Shown here: positions 1-7,090 of the stretch, piece by piece
Position numbering within the stretch: position 1 is the stretch's first letter
How the letters are laid out: every line of letters begins with the position of its first letter
Assembly: GCA_014799525.1 (NCBI GenBank)
Contig: JAAVHW010000073.1
Span: forward strand, 1-7,214
Source of the DNA: Clostridiales bacterium
Lineage (GTDB): Bacteria; Bacillota; Clostridia; Christensenellales; CAG-917
DNA: 7,214 nt
Reading direction: 5' to 3'
Made by a program: the position numbers and the translations under genes
The notes under the pieces: model-generated
Told to the model about the DNA's origin: nothing
Seen by the model: only the letters and a program-made list of their open reading frames with translations
The model's database searches: none

Positions 1-242
1 GTTCTGCTCATAACCTCGGCATATACTCTACTTACACCAAGATATGCGTAAAGCAATGCCGCCGCCTTGCCTACAATCTTGTCTGCCGCGGAGAAGCCAG
101 CAAAGCTTTCACCGCTTTCAGCGTATTCTAAAAGCGGCATTATTCCGCTTTTGTCTGATGTATACACCTTATCATCCTTTGCAAGTACGCAGGTGTAGCA
201 CCCTTTGGAATAATGCCGCTTCGCAACTTCTAAGTCAGTCAT
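1..242 (-). CDS. DUF1893 family protein, 3' part cut off by window edge
   Basis: The first 80 codons and two bases of a gene that runs off the left edge. The protein begins MTDLEVAKRHYSKGCYTCVL, continues with a short strand-turn-strand region (DDKVYTSDKSGIMPLLEY) and then the most recognisable block, ADKIVGKAAALLYAYLGVS (about residues 52-71). This order, including the glycine/alanine-rich DKxVGKAAALL helix, is that of DUF1893, a family of about 130 residues whose Thermotoga member TM1506 is, as I recall, deaminase-like in fold. The family has no settled function. Start: the ATG at 242 is the only start in this frame after the upstream stop; it lies 13 bases past the stop of the ECF S-component gene. 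The ribosome site is weak (AGAG close to the ATG), so translational coupling to that gene is likely. No signal peptide or membrane helix is seen. Family call is fairly sure; role is unknown. Confidence 0.82.
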   Translation of the reverse strand, partial: MTDLEVAKRHYSKGCYTCVLAKDDKVYTSDKSGIMPLLEYAESGESFAGFSAADKIVGKAAALLYAYLGVSRVYAEVMSR

Positions 243-255
243 TCGCTCTTTACAC

Positions 256-831
256 TCACTCTTCCGACTTCTTGCTGTCACGCATAAGCGCCTTTGCAAG
301 TACGATTACGAGCACGGGTACGATGATTGCCTGCAAGTACAAACCGACGAGTCCCGTTTGAACAGAGCTCATAAGTGCCGCAAAGCTCTTGCCTGCGATG
401 AGATTGTAAATCACGTAAATCACTCTGCCGCTGAGCTGTGCAATGATTACAGCAGGGAAAGCAAGAAGCGTGTTCTTTTGTATCTTCTTTGCAAACAAGC
501 CCGTGATTACGCCGTATGCTGCAAGCTCAAGCACCATGTATGGCAATCTGTCAAGCATAGGCATTGCCGTGCCAAGTGCGACTGTCGTAAACGCAAAGCT
601 CGCTATCGGAGAAAGCGCGCCAACTGCAAGTCCCCACTGCCAACCAAGCAAGCAGCCTGCAAGCAACGCGGGCAAATACATAGGCATCCAAACAGCACCT
701 GCCGACGCGCCGCCTGCAACGTGTGCAATCTGCGGAAGTCCGACAGCAAGAACTACCATAAGTACGGATATTGCGCTCTTCACTGATACTCTGAACGCTA
801 CGCTACGATTTTTCAAAACCAAATCCAACAT
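256..831 (-). CDS. ECF transporter S component (substrate-binding membrane subunit), substrate unknown
   Basis: A 191-residue, very hydrophobic protein with about six membrane helices (roughly residues 15-36, 46-64, 66-88, 95-114, 120-142 and 156-180), a basic N-terminus and a charged tail ending DSKKSEE. Size, helix number and the blocks WMPMYLPALLAGCLLGWQWG and MPMLDRLPYMVLELAAYGV fit the ECF (energy-coupling factor) S-component family. In that family the S subunit binds a vitamin or other micronutrient and is driven by a separate EcfT protein and two ATPases. None of these is in the window, which is usual for group II ECF systems whose module is encoded elsewhere and shared. I cannot assign the substrate: no vitamin-biosynthesis gene or riboswitch sits beside it. 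It follows the DUF362 gene after 102 bases and is followed after 13 bases by the DUF1893 gene. The ATG start is supported by AAGGAG at 841-846. Confidence 0.85.
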   Translation of the reverse strand: MLDLVLKNRSVAFRVSVKSAISVLMVVLAVGLPQIAHVAGGASAGAVWMPMYLPALLAGCLLGWQWGLAVGALSPIASFAFTTVALGTAMPMLDRLPYMVLELAAYGVITGLFAKKIQKNTLLAFPAVIIAQLSGRVIYVIYNLIAGKSFAALMSSVQTGLVGLYLQAIIVPVLVIVLAKALMRDSKKSEE

Positions 832-840
832 AATTTACGT

Positions 841-846
841 CTCCTT
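841..846 (-). promoter_or_regulatory. Ribosome binding site of the ECF S-component gene
   Basis: AAGGAG on the minus strand, nine bases before the ATG at 831. It is a full Shine-Dalgarno match and fixes this start. Confidence 0.8.
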
Positions 847-865
847 ATTTATGTTCTAAATATCA

Positions 866-891
866 TTTTGGCGGTGTATATCCGCACAAAA
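866..891 (-). other. Imperfect stem-loop in the DUF362 / S-component gap
   Basis: On the minus strand TTTTG, one bulged T, GCGG, a seven-base loop, then CCGC and CAAAA pair into a nine-base-pair stem. It lies 20 bases upstream of the S-component ribosome site. It has no clean run of T after it in the direction of transcription, so it is not a convincing intrinsic terminator. It could be an RNA processing, stability or attenuation element between the two genes, or the symmetry could be accidental. Confidence 0.4.
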
Positions 892-933
892 TATTTTCTC
901 ATTTATGAAAGCCAAGCTTCCAAAGCGCAACGC

Positions 934-1800
934 TTATATCTCTATAAGCTCATACTCGCGCGAGCCTACGTTAAGCTCTGCCGCCGCTTCTATCGTATGC
1001 ACACCGTTGCGGCTCTCCACTCTTTCAAGGAAGTGCTTTTGCCCAGGGTCGTCCGTCGCGGCATAAACCAAATCTATACACGCTTGGTCGATAGCAACAG
1101 GGTCGGCAGATATCAGTATGCCTATATCCTTTATGCATGGGTCCTCTGCAACGGCACAGCAATCGCAGTCAACCGACATATTTTTCATGACGTTGATATA
1201 TACGGCGTTGCCCTTGAAATACTCCACGACCGACAGTGCCGCGTCCGCCATAGCTTCAAGGAAGCTGTCATGGTCGGCAGTCCATATCTTGCTCACGTCG
1301 CTTACGCCGTGGATATACGCCTTGCCGTATGACGATGCGATTCCGATTGAAAGCTGTTTGAGCGCGCCGCCGTAGCCGCCCATCGGGTGTCCCTTAAAAT
1401 GAGAAAGCACCAACAGCGAATCGTAGTTTTTAAGGTTTTTGCCGACAAAGTTCTTCTTTATCTTCTTTCCGTTTGGAATGTCAAGCACCATATCGGGACC
1501 TTCTGCGTCAAGCAGGTCTACGTCAAAATGCTCGCTCCAGCCGTGAAGCTTCAAGGTTTTGAGGTGCTTCTCCGTTGTGTCGCGCCCACCGTCGTATGCG
1601 GTGTTACACTCCGTAACAGTGCCGCCCACCTTAGCTATGATAGGAGCCCAAAAGTCGGGCTTTAAAAAGTTCTGATTGCCGACCTCGCCCGAATGCAGCT
1701 TTATTGCAACCTTGCCGCCAAGCTCCTTGCCAAGCAGCTCGTAAAGCTCAACGACCTTTTCGGGTGTAATCGCTCTTGAAAAATAAACCTTACTCTTCAT
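934..1800 (-). CDS. DUF362 domain protein without the ferredoxin insert
   Basis: A 288-residue soluble protein with no signal peptide or membrane helix. Three DUF362 landmarks are seen: VAIKLHSGEVGNQNFLKP (about 31-48), SHFKGHPMGGYGGALKQLS (133-151), and a cysteine block CDCC followed by PCIKDIGILISADPVAIDQA (212-240) with Cys212, Cys214, Cys215 and Cys222. Many family members are about 360-380 residues and carry a two-cluster 4Fe-4S ferredoxin insert after the GGALK block. Here that insert is absent, and the chain runs directly from ASSYGKAYIHGVSDVSKIW into a helical segment. Family members are often annotated as iron-sulfur proteins but the reaction is not established. A metal or cluster site at the CxCC...C cysteines is inference. 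The gene follows a strong promoter and an AAGGAG site five bases before the ATG, and probably leads a unit with the S component and DUF1893 genes. Confidence 0.87.
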   Translation of the reverse strand: MKSKVYFSRAITPEKVVELYELLGKELGGKVAIKLHSGEVGNQNFLKPDFWAPIIAKVGGTVTECNTAYDGGRDTTEKHLKTLKLHGWSEHFDVDLLDAEGPDMVLDIPNGKKIKKNFVGKNLKNYDSLLVLSHFKGHPMGGYGGALKQLSIGIASSYGKAYIHGVSDVSKIWTADHDSFLEAMADAALSVVEYFKGNAVYINVMKNMSVDCDCCAVAEDPCIKDIGILISADPVAIDQACIDLVYAATDDPGQKHFLERVESRNGVHTIEAAAELNVGSREYELIEI

Positions 1801-1805
1801 AAAAG

Positions 1806-1811
1806 CTCCTT
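1806..1811 (-). promoter_or_regulatory. Ribosome binding site of the DUF362 gene
   Basis: AAGGAG on the minus strand with a five-base spacer to the ATG at 1800. It supports that start over any internal one. Confidence 0.82.
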
Positions 1812-1825
1812 AGAATTTATCATCC

Positions 1826-1845
1826 ATATAAACTGCGTTTTATAT
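1826..1845 (-). other. AT-rich stem-loop in the DUF362 leader
   Basis: ATATAAA and TTTATAT form a perfect seven-base inverted repeat, with a further C-G pair if one A is bulged, around a short GC-containing loop. It lies between the predicted transcription start and the ribosome binding site, so it would fold in the leader mRNA about 14 bases before the AAGGAG. The stem is almost all A-U and so weak. It could tune translation or mRNA stability, or be a by-product of AT-rich sequence. Confidence 0.35.
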
Positions 1846-1852
1846 AAACAAT

Positions 1853-1886
1853 ATGACTATAATATATATAACCCTATATCAGTCAT
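1853..1886. repeat. Inverted repeat ATGACT / AGTCAT spanning the promoter
   Basis: Six-base arms at 1853-1858 and 1881-1886 are exact inverted copies, separated by 22 bases and enclosing the -10 box. The right arm sits in the -10/-35 spacer and the left arm falls near the expected transcription start. This placement would suit a dimeric repressor. The arms are short enough to occur by chance. Confidence 0.35.
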
Positions 1887-1893
1887 TTGTCAA
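1865..1893 (-). promoter_or_regulatory. Sigma-A-type promoter for the DUF362 unit
   Basis: On the minus strand a perfect -35 TTGACA (1888-1893) is followed by a 17-base spacer and -10 TATATA (1865-1870). A start near 1858 would give a leader of about 58 bases to the DUF362 ATG. It lies immediately after the stop codon of the polyferredoxin-thioredoxin gene, so it marks the boundary between the two transcription units. The sequence match and spacing are seen; activity is inferred. Confidence 0.72.
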
Positions 1894-1895
1894 TA

Positions 1896-3803
1896 TCAAA
1901 TATTTTGATTTGCGGAAGAACTCAACGCCTTTTCAATCTCGCTACGCAGCACGTCCGCCTTCAGCTTGCCCTCTTTGAAGAAGGAAATATTGCCGTTCGT
2001 ATCAATGATTGCAGTGATAGGATACGCCGCCTTGCCGCCGAGCATAGTAAAGCTGTCCACCTCTTCAGTGTCGAGCGCGAAGATTATGCCCCAATCGTAC
2101 CAGCTCTCCTTGCTGTGGCTTGGGTCTACAAGATTGATGAAGTCCACAATCTCCTCGTCTCTTGCAAAGCCAGCCGCGTGTACGGCTACCATAATTATGA
2201 TGTCGCCAAACTCGTCCTTGACCTTGGCAAACTCGGGAAGCTCCTCAACGCAGGGGTCGCAGGTGGTATACCAGAAGTTTATCACCATAACCGTACCCTT
2301 GTTTTCAATTGTAGAGAACGTAGTCATATGTGTGCCGTCCTCTTTGAGAGTTGCCGCCGTTTCAAACGTACTAAGCGTAAAGTCGGGACACCTATCACCT
2401 ACGCCATAATCCGTGGTGTTGTTTGTAGGAGCAAGCACGTTGAAGTACACAAGCGCAACTATAAGCACCGCTATCGCCGCTACCCACGCCGCAAACTTCA
2501 ACCAGAAATTGCGCTTCTTTATCTTCCTTGCTCTGTCCGTCCCTGCTGTGTAGCTGTCAATGTTCACGTCCGCTTGATTTATACCAGCTTGATTTTCGGT
2601 TATCTTAGACACCTCATCGCTGTCGCCAACCACGTTGGAATTTTCAAAATCTGACTGCGCGGAATCCGCAAGCTCGGGAGTGCTGTAATCTGCGTCATAG
2701 TTATTCTCTACGCCAAAACTGTTATAGCTGCTGTTTGCGCCGTCAAACGCAGTTGCAGAAGCCTGCGCCGCGCCGTTCTTAACCATATCCGCAAGCGACA
2801 CCTTTTCTTCAACCTGCTCTGTTGGCATATCCGTTTCGTTGGGGCGAAGGAAAAACTGCGAGCCCTTCCAGCTTATCGCCTTTGTCGGACACACGGCTAC
2901 GCATGCGCCGCAGTTGATACACTCGTGGTCGCCGACGTGCTTTATATCCATTTTACAGGTGCGAATGCAGAGTCCGCACTCCGTACACTTCTGCTTGTCA
3001 AGCTTTATGCCGATAAACGCAATCTTGTTGAAAAAGCCGAGTATCGCACCGAGCGGACAGAAGAAGCGGCAGAAGAAACGGTATATAAACACACTGCCAA
3101 CCATAAACACGACAAGCAATATAAACTTCCACGTGAACAGCTCGCCGAGCATACCGAAGAAGCCCGCGTTTTCGGGATTGCTGAGAAGTCCGCCTGCACC
3201 GCCGAACGTACCAGCAGGACATACGTACTTGCAGAATGCAGGAATACCGTTGTAAATAAGCGGAATTGCAATGACGAAAACAATAAGCAAAACGTACTTA
3301 AAGTATGACAAAATGCGCGTATATCTGCTTTTTTGGAGTTTTGGAGTTCTTATCTTATAAAGCAAATCCTGCACGAGTCCCGTAGGACACAGATAGCCGC
3401 AAATGGTTCTGCCAAGCATAATGCCAAGAAGCGCAAGTATACCAAGTATGTACATCGGTGCGCGAGTCTTTGACGCGGCAAGCGCATTTTGAAGCGCACC
3501 GAGCGGACACGCACCTACTGCGCCTGGGCATGAGTAGCAATTAAGCCCTGGGGTGCAGAGATACTTGACGTCGCCGCGATAAATTACGTTATTACCCTTG
3601 CCGAAAAAGCCCTTAATATTTGAGTTGAACAAAAGAGCGGCGTATATTTGTATGATGCGGCGTTTTGTCGGCGCATGGTTTTTGAGCCATATGCCAAACT
3701 TGTTGGTGCTAAACCAACCATCAATCTTCGCCTTACAGCCCTTAAGCCACGCGGAGAATCTGTTCTCCGTGCCGCGCATATTTTTTTCTTTCGCCTTAGC
3801 CAA
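1896..3803 (-). CDS. Membrane polyferredoxin (NapH/YccM-like) fused to extracytoplasmic TlpA/ResA-like thioredoxin
   Basis: A 635-residue, multi-domain redox protein. Residues 1-260 are a NapH/YccM-like membrane part with about four helices (near 49-66, 115-134, 166-184, 226-244) and cysteine motifs C83/C89/C92/C99 (CTPGLNCYSCP...CP), C135xxxC139P, C191xxxC195P and C245xxxC249P. Residues 268-312 are a two-cluster 4Fe-4S ferredoxin (CTECGLCIRTC then CINCGACVAVC, each followed by the usual distal residues). Residues about 318-425 are an acidic Asn/Ser/Asp-rich linker. A basic stretch (RARKIKKR) precedes a helix at 434-456, and the rest is a TlpA/ResA-like thioredoxin with WYTTCDPC (C515, C518) and a likely cis-proline at P595. 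The positive-inside pattern puts the ferredoxin in the cytoplasm and the thioredoxin outside. The predicted job is to pass electrons outward to extracytoplasmic disulfides; donor and target are unknown. Start is uncertain: TTG at 3803 overlaps the upstream gene by 8 bases with GGAG ten bases before it; ATG at 3779 would remove eight residues. Confidence 0.88.
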   Translation of the reverse strand: MAKAKEKNMRGTENRFSAWLKGCKAKIDGWFSTNKFGIWLKNHAPTKRRIIQIYAALLFNSNIKGFFGKGNNVIYRGDVKYLCTPGLNCYSCPGAVGACPLGALQNALAASKTRAPMYILGILALLGIMLGRTICGYLCPTGLVQDLLYKIRTPKLQKSRYTRILSYFKYVLLIVFVIAIPLIYNGIPAFCKYVCPAGTFGGAGGLLSNPENAGFFGMLGELFTWKFILLVVFMVGSVFIYRFFCRFFCPLGAILGFFNKIAFIGIKLDKQKCTECGLCIRTCKMDIKHVGDHECINCGACVAVCPTKAISWKGSQFFLRPNETDMPTEQVEEKVSLADMVKNGAAQASATAFDGANSSYNSFGVENNYDADYSTPELADSAQSDFENSNVVGDSDEVSKITENQAGINQADVNIDSYTAGTDRARKIKKRNFWLKFAAWVAAIAVLIVALVYFNVLAPTNNTTDYGVGDRCPDFTLSTFETAATLKEDGTHMTTFSTIENKGTVMVINFWYTTCDPCVEELPEFAKVKDEFGDIIIMVAVHAAGFARDEEIVDFINLVDPSHSKESWYDWGIIFALDTEEVDSFTMLGGKAAYPITAIIDTNGNISFFKEGKLKADVLRSEIEKALSSSANQNI

Positions 3804-4713
3804 GACCGATACACTCCGTACAAATATTTATTGCTTTGAGCATGACCTCACGCGCACTGCCGTTTACTATGCCAACTATGATGAATACGACGGCAACAAC
3901 GCACACCGCCACTCTGCTCACCAAAATGCGATGATTGCAAATCCAAAGCAGGAACGCACAGAACTTGTTTGACTTCGCCTTGCTCTGCAATTTTATATAC
4001 AGCGCAGAAGCTTTTTCCTTAAAGCCGTCTATAGGCGTGAAAAACTTCTTTTCGCCGTTCTCGCTTACGCTCAGATTCTGCTTTTTGGAAGCGGCGATAA
4101 GCACCTTTACGTGCGCCATCTGCTTCTTTGCAGATATTCCCTCATACACGCAAATTCCGATTGCAAACGCCATTGTCACAAGCACCCATGGGAATATATT
4201 CTTGACCATATTCAGCATTTCGTGCGTAACGTCCGCCTTTGGAAAGTTTGAGGGATTTGCAAGGTATGCAACCGAATATATAAAGCCTGCAAAACCTATA
4301 AACAGACAGCATATCCGCATTGCCTCAATGAGTTGCTCCTCTGCTCTGATAGCCTTATACGAGCCTTTAAGCTCGCTGTCCTTTGTCACGTGCAACGAGT
4401 TTGGAAGGCGCTTTTTGAGTATATGCAACGTATAGCGCACGTCAAGCTTTGGAAGCTTTTCATTGACAAGGAATATCTCCCAAATCACAAAGCCAAGCAC
4501 CATAAGCGCAAACCATAGCCACAGTGCAGGAGATAAAAGCGATATGCTTGCTCCAACAATTTCGCGCGAATAGATAACACCGCCTGCCTCGCCTGCATGG
4601 TAGATGCTAAGCACCTGCCACAGTATAAGTGCACCGACTACGACGGTGTAAACGCCAAACGTACAGCCATAAGCCGTACGTACAATTTTTGACGTTTTTT
4701 CATTCACGGGCAT
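3796..4713 (-). CDS. Five-helix membrane protein with C-terminal CD1871A-like CXXC tail
   Basis: A 305-residue membrane protein. Helices are seen near 15-37, 58-82, 130-151, 171-190 and 262-284. The loops at 83-129 and 191-261 are rich in lysine and arginine, so the N-terminus should be inside and the C-terminus outside. The last helix and tail, ending VNGSAREVMLKAINICTECIGLG when read from about 283 (C298, C301), match the small CD1871A family of CXXC-motif proteins, which are usually stand-alone peptides of one helix plus a CxECIGxG ending. I do not recognise the first 255 residues as a named family. The gene starts one base after the stop of the repeat-protein gene and overlaps the polyferredoxin-thioredoxin gene, so co-translation is likely. 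The CXXC on the outer face is well placed to exchange electrons with the thioredoxin encoded next; this role is inferred. Stand-alone CD1871A genes are, as I recall, found with 4Fe-4S and TlpA genes in clostridial elements. Confidence 0.78.
   Translation of the reverse strand: MPVNEKTSKIVRTAYGCTFGVYTVVVGALILWQVLSIYHAGEAGGVIYSREIVGASISLLSPALWLWFALMVLGFVIWEIFLVNEKLPKLDVRYTLHILKKRLPNSLHVTKDSELKGSYKAIRAEEQLIEAMRICCLFIGFAGFIYSVAYLANPSNFPKADVTHEMLNMVKNIFPWVLVTMAFAIGICVYEGISAKKQMAHVKVLIAASKKQNLSVSENGEKKFFTPIDGFKEKASALYIKLQSKAKSNKFCAFLLWICNHRILVSRVAVCVVAVVFIIVGIVNGSAREVMLKAINICTECIGLG
3814..3817 (-). promoter_or_regulatory. Possible ribosome binding site for the TTG start at 3803
   Basis: GGAG on the minus strand inside the end of the upstream gene, ten bases before the TTG. 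The rival ATG at 3779 is preceded only by a distant AAGG and an A-rich stretch. This tips the choice slightly to TTG, but both starts remain possible. Confidence 0.4.
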
Positions 4714-4714
4714 A

Positions 4715-7090
4715 TCAGTTCTCCTTTGTGGGTATAGTCGTCAAGGACAGCGTATAGTCGGTGCTGCCGTAATCAAGCACCGCATTATACTTCGTGCCGC
4801 TCTTCTCGTCGGTAAGCACAAGACGATACACGTTGTCGAGCCTGTCGTCATCCGTTTGCTCGTTAAGCACGTAGGTGTACACAAGCTTGCCGTTCTTGTC
4901 ATACACACCGCTTACGCCGTCGAAGACGTAGACCAAATTTTCATCCATTTCGTTGTTGGCGTTGAATCCGTAGACGCTCACGCCATACAGTATGTCGGGA
5001 GAGGAAAGCTCGTACGCCTTATTTCCGCAAACGTATTTACCGCCCTCTTTTTCAAGGAAGATATAATATATCACACCCTCGTTTACGAATATGATATGAC
5101 CGTATTTGTCAACCTGATAGGAAATCAAAGCCGACTCCTCGCCCTCGAAGATAAGCGCAGTGCCGCCGCCAAAGCGACTGTTCATAAATCCGTCCAGAAT
5201 TATTGTTGAATTCTCCGCTACGTACACGCCCTTGTACTCGTCGAAATAGGTGTTATTGGCGTTCATACATACGAACGTCACTTCGCCGTATACGAGGCTT
5301 AGCTCGGTGATTGTCACGCCGTCCTCTACAACCTTGTTTGCGGTGACAGTCATCACCAAGCTGCCGAGCTCAAACGAAAGAGTGCGACCAAGCGGGTCGT
5401 ATACGAACGTCACAGGATAGAAATTGTTTGCGTAATGATATCTGCCCTCCGCAGTATTATCCGCGCCAACCTTGCCTATCACTATCCTGTCGCTGACCGT
5501 GCCGCCGACTATCCAAGTACCCTCGAAGTCGCCGTTTACAAATAGCTGCTTTGCCTGCGCGCCGCCAAGCGTGAGCATATACGTGTCAAGCGAAAGGCTT
5601 CCGTTCTGCTCGCCTAAAATCTCAACGGTGTCACCCAATATCTTATAAGTGTACTCATACTCACCGCCTACGGTAAGCGTGCCGCCGCCAGCCAGAAGTC
5701 CTCTGCCGTCAAACTCATACGTGTTGCCGTCGTCGTCAATAAGCGTCGTGCCGAACAAATCATCGCGAGGTATGAGCGTAACGTCGTCAATGACGACCTC
5801 TCTGTACTCATAGCTGTATGAAATCGTATATTCCTTACCGTCAAAGGTAAACGTACCTGTCAGCATTCCGCCGTTCAATGTATACACGCCTACGTTTACG
5901 CCGTTTATCGAGATATTGCCCTTGACTGCAAGATAGCTGTCAGTGCCGTTCAGATTATACGAGCCAAGTCCGTTGAACTCAACGAGCGAAAGTGTGCTGT
6001 CGTTGCTCACCCATACGCCCTTGAAGCCGTCATAACGGCAGAACGTAACCTGTGCGCTTGCAACCTCATCACCAAATACGATAAGCTCGCCGACAAGCGT
6101 TTTATCCTTAGCGGAATACTCAAGCTCGCCAAGCATAATACTCTCAACAAATAGCTGAACCTTGCCGCCTCTCACGTGATACGTGACGTCCAACGAGCCA
6201 ACTGCAGCGCCGTAATTTACGGTTGCAGCACCGTAGCCAAGCGCGCTTATGCCATCGAAGGTTATCTCGATAGGCTCCTTGCTGTTGAATATCCACACGC
6301 CGACAAATCCATCCTCTTTGGAGAACGCCGCGCCATCCACCTTAAGGAAGCCGTCCGCTATCTCGGCAGAAGCATAGACGTTTTGCTGACTGTCCTTGAG
6401 CGTTGCAACGCCGTTTTCAATCGCATACGTGCCGCTTGCAAGAGTCTGCACTCCCAACTTTTCGCCATTAGCACTGTAGTCGAACAGTTCAAGTCTCCAA
6501 GCTCCCATGCCGTCAAAAACGTACTGTATCTGTGCAGGCGCACAAATCTCCCACGCTCCTGCAAAACCGTCAATCTTATCAAGGTCTTGCACAAGACCCG
6601 TAATTCCCGTCACAACGCCGTCCACGACTGTCGCGACAAGCTCTTCTACCTTGTCCCCAGCTATGATTCTGATTATGATACTGCTCATATCTTCATTGAA
6701 ATAGTAATCATAAGGAGTCGCGCTGTCATACTGCGTTCCGCTTATCGTAACCATGCCGTTTTTGCCAAACGCAAAGCTTGCATTGCCGTCGTAGTACACG
6801 CCATATGCAAAGTTGCTCACCTCTTCAATTGCGATAAGCGCAAGCCCATCGGAAGCGAACGATTGATAGTAGAATTGAAGCGCCCACGTATCAAACGCCG
6901 CAGTCTTCGCAGCAACCATCGTTGCCCCCATCAATTCATTGTCATAAAGGCGTATAAGCTCACCGTCAAACGTATAATAGGACGCATAGCTCTGCGCACC
7001 GCCCCTCAAACGCGCGATGCCGTCAAGCCCAAGCTCGATAGAAAACTCATCGTCATATGCACGGCCGTAAACGTAATATACGCCAGCCAC
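4715..7090 (-). repeat. Nine degenerate ~80-97-residue protein repeats
   Basis: Counting from the first complete visible codon, units begin near residues 43, 136, 216, 302, 396, 483, 562, 659 and 740. Shared features are an opening aromatic-x-Gly-x-Trp/Tyr strand, a turn such as FDGMG, FDGIS, FNGLG, FDGRG or FDGVS about 15-20 residues later, and a closing strand before the next opening. The first, second and seventh units match poorly at the FDG turn. Sequence identity between units is low, so they are ancient duplications rather than recent DNA repeats. The alternating strand pattern suggests a string of small beta-barrel or beta-sandwich modules. Confidence 0.65.

Noticed and set aside
44..859. 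Plus-strand open frames of 105, 142 and 138 codons
   Set aside because: They lie opposite the DUF1893 and ECF S-component genes, have Cys/Arg/Lys-rich compositions with no recognisable family, and overlap one another. They are antisense shadows.
888..915. TTGGCT-16-TATTTT as a separate promoter for the ECF S-component gene
   Set aside because: Both boxes match poorly, the spacer is short, and the -10 overlaps the stem-loop at 866-891. It was too weak to list, though an internal promoter cannot be excluded.
923..935. AAGCG-CAA-CGCTT stem as a terminator for the DUF362 gene
   Set aside because: The stem is only five base pairs, includes the stop codon and has no run of T after it on the minus strand.
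1887..2654. Plus-strand open frame of 255 codons
   Set aside because: It is opposite the thioredoxin and linker part of the fusion gene, whose motifs are clear. The antisense product has no recognisable domain.
3331..3346. Tandem eight-base repeat TTTTGGAG
   Set aside because: Two copies inside the polyferredoxin gene, encoding part of PKLQKS in frame. It is too short to be more than chance codon repetition.
3047..3512. Repeated CGAGCGGACA words in the polyferredoxin gene
   Set aside because: Both copies encode the CPLGA cysteine motif with the same codons. This reflects motif reuse rather than a DNA element.
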